NCBI GenBank assembly: GCA_025330725.1
Contig: JAIWND010000033.1
Location: 224,225 to 288,224, forward strand
DNA: 64,000 bases
Direction of reading: 5' to 3'
DNA from: Chlamydoabsidia padenii
Taxonomy: Eukaryota > Mucoromycota > Mucoromycetes > Mucorales > Cunninghamellaceae
The notes under the pieces are model-generated. The model was not told the origin of the DNA, did no database searches, and worked only from the letters and a program-made list of their open reading frames with translations. A program made the translations under genes and the position numbers. Of this stretch, positions 53,910 to 64,000 are shown piece by piece. Numbering within the stretch: position 1 is the stretch's first letter; each line of letters starts with the position of its first letter.

Positions 53910-56260
53910 CTAAGCGGCTAATCCAAAACTATCTACTAACATGGTATTTAAGGTATTAACCCAATCTTCAGCTTGACCCTTGGCTACTTCAAAGGTATAT
54001 GACTTGTCAGGCTATAAAAGTTAAATAAGTAAAAGAAGGTGAGTAAATACAAGTCTCTCCTCCTCTTTGTGATTTGTATACATACCGTGTGTATAGAGAA
54101 GAGTGATTTCCCTTTTAATTCTGGAAATAACTTCGATGTCCAGCCAATTTCACACCGTAACCCTCCGCCCGATCCATCTTGCTCCTGACCTTCATCCAAA
54201 TAAAGCAACCTCGGGCGATCTGTCAAGATCAAGTATCGTTTCTTGGTAAACAATCCACGTCTTCGATTGACCCTACCTGCCCGGACAATGGATTCACTCG
54301 GATAAAGGTGAGATATCCTATATAAAGAAGAGAAAGAAAGAAAGGTCGAATGAGGGGGGGTTCATGTTGATAGGATAATTTTTTTTTTACCATGGTGGAT
54401 GTGATTGATTCCCTAGTCGGTCTTGAGTAGTAGAGTGTAATGTGGAGAAAGTGGCCTGGGTGCTGTTGGTCTTAGTAAAATGAGGACGTTGTGGTGAGCA
54501 AGGAGGTATTGACTCTGTGGGTGAAGAGAAATGGATGGTTGTATCAATTGGATCGGTTAAAGGTTGTGTTGGTGATGTCGGGGTTTGTTGAATTGGATTG
54601 GCAGCCTCATCACTAAAAGGATTGCCGGTGGGACTTGATGCAGCTTCCCGATAATATTGTTCCTGTTGATATCGTTGTTGACGTCTTTGCCGCGGTGATG
54701 AATGTTGTTCTAATTCTTGATGATGATCCACTTTATGTTGTTCGTTTCCATCAAACCAAGTTCCAAACCCATCATCATCATCTTGGTTACCATGCCCACT
54801 ACCTCGATTTAACTGTTGCTGTGCTTGTTGCCATTTCCAATCTTCCATGTATTGTTGAGCCTTTGGAGGAGCAGGTTGATGGAAAACCTGACCAAAGTCC
54901 ACACTCTCAAAGAATGAATGAGCCATAATAGAATTCACTCCACCCATTGCATCCGAGCCCAGACGACCGTCGACATCCAACACCAATAATTTTTGCACAA
55001 GATCCTTGGCCACCGGAGGAAAGTCTTCAGGGAATTCATAATCTAGATTCTTGATCTTTTGAAAAATAAGATAATCGGTTGCAGCTTTGAATGGAGATCG
55101 TCCCGAAAGCATTTGAAAGATCACGCAACCAAAAGCCCACCAATCTGCCCTATTTCATGATCAAGACAAGTGATGAGTTGTTATTGCCATTAATTCTAGT
55201 TTCTTACTTACTCTTTTGATGTTGGATCGCTTCGTAATAGTTCAGGAGCCACGTATTGTGCTGTGCCAACAAATGATCGAGCACCTACACATATTGTATA
55301 TTGTCATTAGTTGATTATATTAATGATTATGTATGTGTATTTTTTTTTCTTTGTTATATACCTGATGACTGATTGGAAGTGTTGCTATTATCATAGAGTA
55401 GTTTAGCTGATCCAAAGTCCGCGATTTTTATATGCATTTGACCATCTAAAAGAATGCTACATAAGGAGTGAGTTGAAGGGGGGGGGGGAACACAATGCAG
55501 TCACTTACTTTTCAGGCTTAATATCCCTATAGGAATATTATCAAGTTAAGTATTGAGTTGATCATATATAACCATACTTACCGATGTACCACATCTTTGC
55601 TGTGAATATGATTTACGGCCAACAGGATTTCCGATGCATAATAACGAGTGGTTTCCATATCAAGAGGTGCCATCTGTAAATCAAAAAAAAGAATGAGTGA
55701 GTGAGTGTGACAAAGACATGGATACTTTACCTTTCGAATAAAAGTATACAATTCACCATGAGGAGCTAAATCTATCACATAATCTATATAACATAACAAT
55801 AAGATTAATGTGTACATGTCTTTTTTTCCTGTTCTGTTCTACTTGCATAAGCTTTTATTATCTCTAAAAGTCCAATAAAGCTTGACGATTCCAGGATGGT
55901 TCATTCGACCCAGTGCGTCCCGTTCAATCATGACATACTTGACTTTATCATTTTTTACTATGTGAGCCTTGTCAAGTTTCTTGATTGCATACTGTTTACC
56001 CGTTTTCTTATCGCGAGCTACAAGTACCTATAATATATAAATTTCAATAAGTAAGCATGATAGAGGTGAGCCAGTTTTACCGTTGAATAGCTTCCTTCCC
56101 CTAATGCTTCACCATATTCAAAATCAGCGACGGTACGACGATGATGATAAAGCGGGTGAGAGGGATCGTCTACATCAGTCACTGTTAACGGTTGTTCAGG
56201 CTGAGGGTGAAGATTCTTAGTGTTGATGGGTGTAAGTTGTCCAGCTGCCTGTGTGGCCAT
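53910..56260 (-). CDS. PDK1-type AGC kinase with C-terminal PH domain
   Basis: About 10 exons. The N-terminus ends TVADFEYGEALGEGSYST (Gly loop split by an intron before VLVARDKKTGKQYAIKKLDK with the ATP-binding Lys). Then ERDALGRMNHPGIVKLYWTF, YVIDLAPHGELYTFIRK, SKDVVHRDIKPENILLDG (catalytic loop), IKIADFGSAKLL (DFG), GTAQYVAPELL, ADWWAFGCVIFQMLSGRSPF and GRLGSDAMGGVN. After a Gln/Ser/Pro-rich linker a PH domain follows (ESIVRAGRVNRRRGLFTKKR, YLILTDRPRLLYLDEG, KSYTFEVAKGQAEDWVNTLN). Kinase plus PH matches metazoan-type PDK1, which activates other AGC kinases downstream of lipid signals; yeast Pkh1/2 lack an obvious PH domain. Odd points: an 18-nt exon (55509-55526) and a GC..AG intron (55784-55846). 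Confidence 0.93.
55509..55526 (-). other. 18-nt microexon of the PDK1-like gene
   Basis: It encodes D-I-K-P-E of the catalytic loop and is flanked by CCTATAG upstream and GTAAGT downstream. Skipping it would delete the core of the HRDxKxxN motif. Confidence 0.88.
55784..55846 (-). other. GC..AG intron of the PDK1-like gene
   Basis: The donor is GCAAGT and the acceptor TATATAG; the join gives NKSLY-YVIDLAP, the conserved kinase sequence. No GT donor within reach keeps the frame. Confidence 0.82.
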
Positions 56261-56574
56261 GATTCATATACATGTGCAGTGCTTCCAACAAGCAGCTTGT
56301 CAAAATTGATGTCACTACATAGCCGTTAATAAAAATGTCACTGGCCAATTAAAATTGGGCTGAAAAAACGAAGTTATCCCTTCCCCCAAAAATCACGTAA
56401 CTCGAAGTCCGACAAACTTGCTTCCTTTCGATTAGGCAAAATTTTTATTCCGAGTGGCTTCCTATAGTCGCCATTTTAAAATAATAAAGATGAAAATCAA
56501 AAAGAAAAATCTGCTCTCTTCTTTTGTTCTTGGTGTCTCTCTCTCTTCCTCTCTCTACAACATTCCCTTTTACT
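56261..56574. other. Divergent promoter region
   Basis: Separates the PDK1-like gene (-) from the small gene at 56575 (+). A CT-rich tract at about 56515-56560 precedes the latter, typical of leaders in this window. Confidence 0.5.
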
Positions 56575-56841
56575 ATGGTTTTAATTCAATCAGCTGTCAA
56601 CTTGCTTAATCAACGGATCACTGGTGTGGTGAACGATTACGACACCATTTGCCCTGTCACTCGCATCATGCCTCGCCGGGATTGGGTATTGTTTTTGCGA
56701 AGGGAATCACAACGAACGAGCTCGACGTATTACAACGTAACTTCTGGGTCCCGGGTGACCAAGAACAAGAACTTTTTGGAACAGTTTGGTAATCATGGTA
56801 GAAGAGTGTTTGTTGATTGTCCTAGACGTTCTAACAAATGA
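56575..56841 (+). CDS. Small hypothetical basic protein, 88 residues
   Basis: The frame starts at ATG (56575) after a CT-rich leader and a context of TTTACTATGG. The product is basic (many Arg), with MVLIQSAVNLLNQRITGVVN, CPVTRIMPRRDWVLFLRRES and a C-terminus RRVFVDCPRRSNK. No signal peptide or membrane segment; no family recognised. Codon choice and leader suggest a real gene; orthologues in related genomes would settle this. Confidence 0.55.
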   Translation: MVLIQSAVNLLNQRITGVVNDYDTICPVTRIMPRRDWVLFLRRESQRTSSTYYNVTSGSRVTKNKNFLEQFGNHGRRVFVDCPRRSNK

Positions 56842-57611
56842 CGCTAACACAACACTCATGACGATACCAACAATTCTGTCAAGAAAAGAAAAACGAAAAT
56901 GAACTTCAAAGAGGGAAGTCTTTCTAATAACTGTAACGTATGTGTATCATTTACTAACTTTTATTTTTTTTTTTTATTTTTTTTATTTTTTTTATTTTTT
57001 TTATTTTTTTTTTTATTTTTTACACAAGTGTCTACCATGGGGCTAACAAGGACCTTGGATAATGAAAAGACTAGTCGATATCAATCCAGGGGTCAGCCTC
57101 ACCTTTATTCGACATCTTCTTCTCCTCCTCACCACCAACCAGCGGGGTACGTCGGTCTCATTCAATGAACGAAGGAAATACTTAACAAATGGATGAGGGC
57201 AAAAGGATAAATGCAGATGGTTGGACTTGGTAATTAGGTTAGATGAATAGTATAGAATATAGCTATTATTATGTTATCATAGTAAAGTACCTTTTTATGT
57301 AAATATCTTGTCTATTGGTGTTGTCTATGACTGAAACTGTTGTCGGTGGTTAATGACTGGTATGTACAGTATATGGCTCTGGGTTTAAAGTTCCGGTCTT
57401 GACACATCTTTGAAATCATGCAACTACAACAGCATCTGGATCCTGAATTCTTGTTTTGTGACAAAGACATGGCTGAAATGATGGCAGTTTTCAATATGAG
57501 AATCATGGACTATATGAGTCAGTAAAAAAATAACTACTGTATATCATGATAATGGAGGTATTTACATGAAGAATATTTTATTTCAAATGAAAAAATAATA
57601 AAAGTATATAT
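56842..57611. other. 3' flank with intron-like T-rich repeat
   Basis: Contains a stretch with donor GTATGT (56938), a TTACTAAC branch-point-like site and (T7-10 A)n repeat 56962-57021 ending ACACAAG, all hallmarks of an intron, possibly in the 3' UTR of the small gene. A 43-codon open frame after it (MGLTRTLDNEKTSRYQSRGQ) is Ser/His/Pro-rich and not recognised. Confidence 0.4.
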
Positions 57612-58277
57612 CTATTGTTTTTTAATAATGTTGGCCTTTGAGTAAGATAATTTAAGACCAAAATGGTCCAGTACAGGAGTTATAATTGACTCGAAAACCT
57701 TTGGCATTTCCTCCTTGAACGAGTGGGGTAGTTGTTGTTGAAGAGCAAAGCCTTAAGATACACCTTCTTCGGCCAGTTTGGGGGCATGTCCCTTGCCACC
57801 TGGCTGGGACGATCGGTTTAAAAACAAAATCAAGTAACCTGTAACGGTGATTTCCAAATTAAAATCACGGAGTGGTTCAGGTACTTGTAAGCATAAACAC
57901 GCATAATCAATCGATTGTTGAAGTGTTGGGTGCATATCGTACCAAGCAGCCAATGGCTTTTTGGAAATTGTTGATTTGTACTTCACTATAGTTGGCTTTT
58001 TTTGTCGCCGTCGAAGATTATCGTTATCAGAATGGCGTGGCCGGAATCGGATCATGTCGCATAGTTGAGTAAAGGCGTGTTCGGCTTGAGAGAAGTTATT
58101 CGATTTAGCACTCTTTGCCACAAACAACCGGGCTTCCATTACGTTTCGAGGAGGTCGGTTTGGCGTGATCAATGGTTTAGAAGCAAAAAGATACTTGAGA
58201 GATAGACAAAAAACCGGCACAGACACTGTCTTCCAGACAAGTACTAAACCGTTTTCTGTAAAATCATTGGTTTTCAC
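57612..58277 (-). pseudogene. Unknown ORF, 174 codons plus in-frame extension after TAA
   Basis: From ATG at 58277 the frame is open for 174 codons (ARLFVAKSAKSNNFSQAEHA, AWYDMHPTLQQSIDYACLCL, EPLRDFNLEITVTGYLILFL) to TAA at 57753-57755, then stays open for 46 more codons (LPHSFKEEMPKVFESIITPV, LDHFGLKLSYSKANIIKKQ) to TAG at 57612. The extension reads like protein, so the TAA is probably a nonsense change in a decaying gene; stop readthrough is less likely. No family was recognised. Confidence 0.45.
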
Positions 58278-59634
58278 GTGGTATATTAAAACCTAGTATT
58301 CCCACCATATCCCATGATAGTTTCTTTGCCCAATCCGCTTATCTTTACTGATCGATCACCATTTCACCATAATCATGGGTATATAATGTAAGACCATAAT
58401 CCTTCATACCTTCATATAGTAAGCGCTTCATTCCAATGTCATTTCCCTTTTTCGCACTTTAATCCCAGATTATCACAATGCTACCTTTTTTGTGTGTGTG
58501 TGGGGAGGGGCTCACATGCATTCTTACAATAGACCTACAACCTTAAAAGTTACATCAAGATATGGCACTGATAATAGATCGAAATGGAGCATATGATTTG
58601 TACATTGTATCTGGCATGAGTCATTGCTACTTTACAAACTTTGCTTTTGTCTGCCACCAAAAGAAATATATACATGTAGCCGGCGATCAAGTCGATCGGG
58701 AGTCCCATTGGTTCGTGCAAGAAAAAGGATCAGCATAGAAAATGCCATAATCTGATTAGCTAGTACAATATCGTTATTGCACTTACCTTTTCAGGTATCC
58801 CAGTGTTTATAATATGAGAGGTCAAAGTATCGGTGGATCATGACTATTCCCACGTATGCCCAACAAAAAGTAGCATGGTTTCATCTGAGGAATCCTTATT
58901 TCTTATTTGGAGTTAGAAGACTTCTAAACATATTTTTTCTTCTTTCTTTTCACCAATAACTACTTTTATTTGAACAAGCATGAATCGAATAAACAAGGCC
59001 TGATCTACCAAAGTGACGACGTGATAAGAGAGTACTTGTATGAAGTCGACCATCAACATAAATGTACTGTAGTAAGTTAATAATAATCAACTATTCTTTC
59101 CATACAACGATGTTTTGAAAGACTTGATTTTAACTTTAGTGAAAGATGAATCATTCTTTTATAGTTGGAGTTGACCGAACACTGGGAATTATGCCAGCGT
59201 TGATACGAAAAAAATGGGTAATTGAAAGAAATAAGTTGATAACCATTAACATGCAAATCAAAAACAAGACTCATTGTTTTCTTGTCATCATATTAGAGTA
59301 CATGTAACTTTTTATGTATATCAGATTTGAGATATATTTTTTAAAACGTTTTTTATGATCATGATAAATATGGGTTTTTTTTAGTTTTAATAAAACTATC
59401 TTTGCTGCAATGGTTTGATTTAGTTGATGTTGTGAATCGAATACGAGTACGATTCAAATGCTTTGGTAGTTCGCTGACGTAAAGAAGAAAAAAAAAAAGG
59501 TAACAGGAACATGATTGTGAAGGTACTGACTGTGAAGAGACGTAATTAAAGTTTCATACAAGATGTGGTGCACGGACATTGTGTAACAATAATCGATGGA
59601 GAAGATGATCAAGATGGGAATACAGTCAACGGTA
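58278..59634. other. Intergenic, no supported gene
   Basis: AT-rich with TG repeats near 58490. I see no conserved coding frame, repeat or RNA gene here. Confidence 0.4.
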
Positions 59635-59751
59635 AGGTCACTCTCGCGACACTTTTCCGTTCGACCTTCAGGTTGTCCGACCTAAAGCATTTCATTGGTC
59701 AATTTCATTCACCGCTAAAGGTCGAACGGAAAAGTGCCGCGAGAGTGACCT
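59635..59751. repeat. Long hairpin (34-bp arms, 49-nt loop)
   Basis: 59635-59668 pairs with 59718-59751 at 33 of 34 positions (AGGTCACTCTCGCG ... CGCGAGAGTGACCT at the outer ends). A smaller stem (AGGT-GTC / GAC-ACCT type) lies at the start of the loop. The arms are GC-richer than the surroundings. A foldback MITE or a structured transcript are the two readings. Confidence 0.9.
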
Positions 59752-60650
59752 ATACCGAGATCAAATCTAATAGGATTTGCGTATCAATGGATTGTACTTA
59801 CAGACTGAGGAGAGGAACAAGGACTAGCAAGAATAAACAATCATTAGTATGGTGTTTGTTTGTTTTTATTTTTTACTTGGCTGGAAGGTTCGTATAATAC
59901 TTACGGAATTAAAGGCGGAGAAGACCAAGACCTGTCGAGAGAAGAATAAGAAGAGAGGATAGAAATTAATATTATAATGGTGTAGTAAGATAAAGTATCA
60001 TGAAAAGGTTCATACCGTATCGCGTCTTTTCCAATATATTGTGTTGTGTTTGAGTTGAATCCAGTTGTTCCATCGTTGAGAAGTTTAAGGAAGACTTGAG
60101 CTGAGCACCTAACAAACTTCGACGTCTTCAGAGAGGTATGTTTATTGATTGACAAAAGTACCATGATGTTCACCTAGTTGTCCATACAGTGTTTGAATTC
60201 ACCTTCCAAACTTCATCAGTAGTGGTTAGTTAGTATCTATCAATAGTATGATAATAATAATAATAAACGCGGGGCTCGTCTCCGACCTCTGACCGGGCTT
60301 CTCCTGTTACAATTTGTCTATTAGAAATTGGGTTACAGTTTGTGCGCTAAATGTTGGGCTACAGTTTGTGTGTTGAATGCTGGGCTACATTTGTTGTGTT
60401 GAAGGCTGGGAAGTATTGTGTGTGGAGGGTTGGATGATGCATTGCATGCTGACTGCATTAAAAAAAGTCAGACCAGTTAAAATCAAATAACGCTTCAATC
60501 AGGCATAGTCAAAGGCGTCGGGAATAGGTTTTTATTATAGAGAAGACATTTAAATCCAGCTTATACGATAAGGTTTACGATTAGCTAACTACCGTTACTT
60601 CTTTAAAAGTGTCAAATAATGTTCATAAGAAGAAGAAGAAGAAGAAGAAG

Positions 60651-60682
<32 letters not shown>

Positions 60683-61601
60683 AAGAGGAAGAGACAAACT
60701 AATGATTTCCGGCCCCCCTGACACTTTGAATTTTTTAGTTTTATCATGATGATTTTGGGATGTGAGTGAGACTTTTTAGGTTCACATTCCAGCCAAAAGG
60801 AGGCGTCTTGGATAACTGATGATTCTCTTGTTACTGTAAAGCAACTAGCATGAGAACAAATATAGAGTGCATAATCTTTCATTCATGTACCAGTCGATCG
60901 GTATGTTAGGAAGCAAAAGCTTGGGCGGTCATTTTAGGACTACTGTACTGTATCAAAGGAGATAGCTCCCTGAAAATCGTTCGTTCACTGAACGAAAACA
61001 TGCAAAAGAAACTGTGAAATGATACAGAATGATGTGATTCATAGTTCATCTTTGTCAATCCTTTGTGCCTCTTCTTTCTCCCTTGGACCAACTGATTATT
61101 ACTTGCACTTTTTCTCACATATTACCATCACGACACTGTGTATCCCATACGGATAATTGCATGAACTGTCAATCACTTGGTGACATTTAAATAAAAAGGC
61201 GATCTTTAAATCCGTCTTTGTTTTCTTGAAAAAAAGGGTATCATATTAAAGATAGTTTCTCTCCGTTATCCTTATGGTTTCTTACATATGCATGGAGGCA
61301 AAAAGAGATTTCTTTCTTTCTCCTAATGATCTACAGAGTAAACTAAAAAAAAAAAAAAAATGCACGCCTCATTCAGGGGGGAGGATGTTACTTTTTCCAT
61401 ACACAAGAGATTTCTCTCCCTTTGAAGGATTTCGTGTCCCTGATGACGATCTTGCTTTCATAGAGTGCCATGATATGCTATCCTGTTGCTCCTCCATTAT
61501 GTAAAGCGAACTCCCCTTCAAATGTTCTTGCTTTCCTTTACAAATATAAATACGGTACCAATGCTTTGTTTTCAACTTTTTATATTCACTTTGATCACAC
61601 T
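59752..61601. other. Intergenic
   Basis: Contains a 26-bp tandem repeat (60309-60412), a GAA/A24 microsatellite (60630-60680) and TATA-like CAAATATAAA at 61541-61550, 52 bp or so before the secreted-protein start. Short open frames are not supported. Confidence 0.45.
60309..60412. repeat. 26-bp tandem repeat, four units
   Basis: Units start at 60309, 60335, 60361 and 60387, for example ACAGTTTGTGTGTTGAATGC plus TGGGCT; a fifth, more diverged unit follows. Neighbouring units differ at roughly 5-9 positions, so it is an old expansion. Confidence 0.85.
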
Positions 61602-62126
61602 ATGAAGACAGTTTTATTGGCCAGCGTATTTTGCTTACTGATTGCAATGGTTACTGCCGGCGCGGACAGCACCTTGAATCACGATAAAGATTGCATTGCA
61701 AAGACTAATCCCAAGTCGCATCCTGAATGTATTGGAGGAACCGTCAGTATGACAGATGTCGTAACCCAAGGAACATTCTGCTACTGCGGTTGCAACAAAG
61801 TGTATGGTCTCGCCCTAAAAGCCAATCGGTGCTTTTACGCCCTGGCAAATTATCAAAAACCAGATTATAAACCTGGGGAAAGCGAAGTGGGTAGTGGAAA
61901 TCTAGGTTCCATGATCGCTAATTTATTCTATAAGATACCAGTGGGAGAAATCCAAAAGATCGGCTCTGGAGCAAGCGATGCAGTGGGTGCATTCGAATAT
62001 TACAAAGCAATGAACAAGGATGCAACCATTGATCAATTCATGGCGAGTGAATTCAATCCGTGTCCCAGAATGTTGCAGGAGGCGAAGGACGTTTGCAGCA
62101 AATGCCCTGTTTGTTCTTTATCTTAA
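61602..62126 (+). CDS. Small cysteine-rich secreted protein
   Basis: 174 residues. The ATG at 61602 gives a textbook signal peptide (MKTVLLASVFCLLIAMVTAG, cleavage probably after AGA). The mature chain has ten Cys: DKDC, HPEC, FCYCGC, NRCF, NPCP, DVCSKCPVC, enough for five disulfides. Between the Cys clusters is a Gly/Ser-rich stretch (GESEVGSGNLGSMIAN) and an alpha-helical part. A TATA-like element stands about 55 bp upstream and the gene has no intron. No family recognised; small secreted Cys-rich proteins of fungi are often lineage-specific, with roles in the wall or toward other organisms, but nothing here shows which. Confidence 0.75.
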   Translation: MKTVLLASVFCLLIAMVTAGADSTLNHDKDCIAKTNPKSHPECIGGTVSMTDVVTQGTFCYCGCNKVYGLALKANRCFYALANYQKPDYKPGESEVGSGNLGSMIANLFYKIPVGEIQKIGSGASDAVGAFEYYKAMNKDATIDQFMASEFNPCPRMLQEAKDVCSKCPVCSLS

Positions 62127-62385
62127 TTCTTGGAGAAAACACCGTACGTTATCATTAGTTTAAGTATCTACAAGTTTAGTATAGAATCGAATGTTTCATA
62201 ATGTGGCAGTAATAAATACTTTTCAGTCTTTACTAATTTGCAAAAGCATGGTACTTGGAGCGGGAAAAAATCAAGGAGTAAAAGCAAATGTCTCTTGAAA
62301 CCATGGAGCAATGGACTATTTTATTGTCATATTTCGATATGCCTTTAAACGATCTTCGGCAAGTAGGTCTTCATACAACTTGCAA

Positions 62386-62444
<59 letters not shown>

Positions 62445-62812
62445 GTGAAACCAGCTTCATGCGTGAAACTATAGATTTAGGTGATGTAATATGTAATAGA
62501 AAGACGTAATTTCATTTATTTGGCATGTATTGTAGAGCATAAAGATGTAGCCTTCCACTACTATTTCTACTACTATTTTTATAATCCTCGTTTCCTCGGT
62601 CAGACATTGTCATTTTTATGATACCGAGTAATATAATTCATCACAGTAATGTAACGCTTTGCATGAAGCATGTTGAAGGAGAGTCAAGATTTTTATTGAT
62701 ATGAAGGGGTAAAAGTATATAAAGTAAAGAAAAAAAGAGAGTAAAAGGGCCAAAGGGGAGTATATACAATTTGGGTGAAGGATCTAAAAAAAGTGCTACC
62801 AAGAGAAGAGAT
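62127..62812. other. Intergenic with A53 run
   Basis: A plus-strand frame starting at 62288 (MSLETMEQWTILLSYFDMPL) ends at AAG|GTAAAA and the A53 tract (62389-62441), as if it were an exon followed by an A-rich intron. No continuation could be joined. Confidence 0.35.
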
Positions 62813-64000
62813 TCAATTTTTTTGTTTTTTGGATATTGTATCATCATCATCATCTTTTTCATTTTCAATATCTTCTTTGGTTCGTTTATGTGAATCACTA
62901 CATCAAGTAAGTATATATATATATTATATATGTGTAAATATATTTATAGTACGTCAGCCAGGCTTGTTTTATTATGAGTATTTACCTTCCTAATTTCGCC
63001 AAAGGTGATGGTTTGTAATCCTTTGAAGCCGGTGGCCAATGGAATGTGTTACCCACAGTAGGAGTTGCCGAGAAGTTGAGTGGACTAGGTAATTCACTTT
63101 GTTGAAAAAAGTCGGGATAAAAGGAAGAAGGACTAGGCAAGTTTTGTGCAAATTGTGATGGTAGAGCTGAAGGTGGTCCGGCTGAAGATGGTTCATCATT
63201 TGTTGCTGCTGTTGCTATTGTTGTTATTGTTGTTGTAGATGCCATTGTTGATTTCTTTTCCCTTGATGATTCTTCCTTTGTTGATGATGATGTGGTGATA
63301 TTTCTTTCTGTTGTTGTTTCCTCGTCGGTGGAATGCATTGAAGATGAAGAGATGGTGCGTTTATGTTGGTACTGGTCGTCCTGGTGTTGAGGAGGAGGTG
63401 TTGTTGCTTCAGGAATATGTACACGCAATTTGGGAGGTTTTCGAGCTGGACTATTCGTAGGAGAAGAGCCTGGGGTCATGGAAGAAAGTACTGGAGCTGG
63501 GTATGGAGAATGTGCCGAAGGTTGTCGAGAATGTTGTCCTGGTGATTGATGATCAAGGTGATGTGGTGGGGGTGATTGAGAGTAAGTAGTTTGCATAGGT
63601 GGTGGTGGTTGCTGTGATTGAATGGTGGAATGTTGAATATGGTGAGATGGTGAAGGTGTCGGATGATAATTAATGCCGGGAGGTGGAAGAGGAGTGTCAC
63701 TCACATGAGGTGTTCCCTAAATAAAGATTACATAAATAAAAAATGAAGGTCCCGGTATTCTATTTTCTATTTTTTTTTTAAAAAATTTAAACTTACATGC
63801 ATCATGTACATTTGATGAGAGGGACCAGTTGACGGATGAGGAGGTAGGTTTTGATGATGATAATGGTGTTGTTGTTGCTGAGGTGGCATTGAGTAAACGT
63901 CATAACCTGGTGATGGATGTTGATGTTGTACATGAGGAGGAGGAGGAGGAGGAGGAGGAGGAGGAGGTCCAGTATATCTTATTTGACTTGGTTGATAATA
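62813..64000 (-). CDS. Pro/Gln/Ser-rich nuclear protein, 3' part; possible MADS-box (MEF2/SRF-like) factor
   Basis: The gene enters from beyond the window. Three exons are visible: 64000 to about 63797 (Pro/Gln/His-rich, with a poly-Pro run), 63718-62984 and 62896-62813, ending with an acidic/basic tail (SHKRTKEDIENEKDDDDTIS, then KKQKN). The middle has ARKPPKLRVHIPEATTPPP; a K-L-R-V-x-I-P motif in such Ser/Pro-rich tails occurs in fungal MEF2-type MADS factors as I recall them, and SPLNFSATPTVGN also fits a transactivation region. The DNA-binding domain is outside the window, so the assignment is tentative. Confidence 0.5.

Overview
The window is nuclear DNA of a filamentous fungus, most likely an early-diverging one (Mucoromycota, probably Mucorales). 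The evidence is AT-rich sequence, genes split by many 45-110 nt GT..AG introns, classic fungal proteins (RTA1-like membrane protein, GH17 cell-wall glucanase, GPI-anchored wall protein) beside proteins that look animal-like (a CHD6-9-type remodeller and a GLUD-type glutamate dehydrogenase), and a heavy load of DNA transposons. I found no rRNA, tRNA or CRISPR. Genus cannot be fixed from the sequence alone.

Layout. 1-19.2 kb is a transposon graveyard with one host gene (RTA1-like, 1.9-2.8 kb). In order: a CATGAT/CACGAT palindromic repeat (1.1-1.4), a polyamine-oxidase relic (3.3-3.9), a dead PIF/Harbinger element (4.0-6.9), a dead tnp2 (CACTA/Plavaka-like) fragment (7.0-8.9), and then a symmetrical block: a Tc1/mariner-type DD34E element in + orientation (9.4-11.4), a multi-exon gene cut by a complete Mutator-like element (11.7-16.75), and a second, inverted copy of the same mariner element (17.2-19.2).

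19.4-47.4 kb is gene-rich. It holds a CHD-family chromatin remodeller (-), the vacuolar H+-ATPase catalytic subunit A (-), a roughly 4.8 kb tnp2-type transposon with inverted ends and a partner gene, a mitochondrial dicarboxylate-type carrier (+), glutamate dehydrogenase (+), a long kinesin (-) and an acidic hypothetical protein (-).

48-64 kb holds broken ORFs of unknown family, a GPI-anchored secreted protein, a GH17 glucanase, PDK1-like kinase with a PH domain, a small hypothetical protein, a cysteine-rich secreted protein and the 3' part of a Pro/Gln/Ser-rich nuclear protein that leaves the window.

The most interesting object is the Mutator-like element at 12034-15778. It has 8-bp target duplications, termini studded with the palindrome GGAGGTACCTCC, and one spliced gene that joins a zinc-knuckle/MULE DDE transposase to a ubiquitin-specific-protease-like (C19) domain with visible Cys and His boxes. 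It sits in an exon of a gene whose frame is restored exactly when the element and one target duplicate are removed. That gene has weak features of a serine-recombinase fold.
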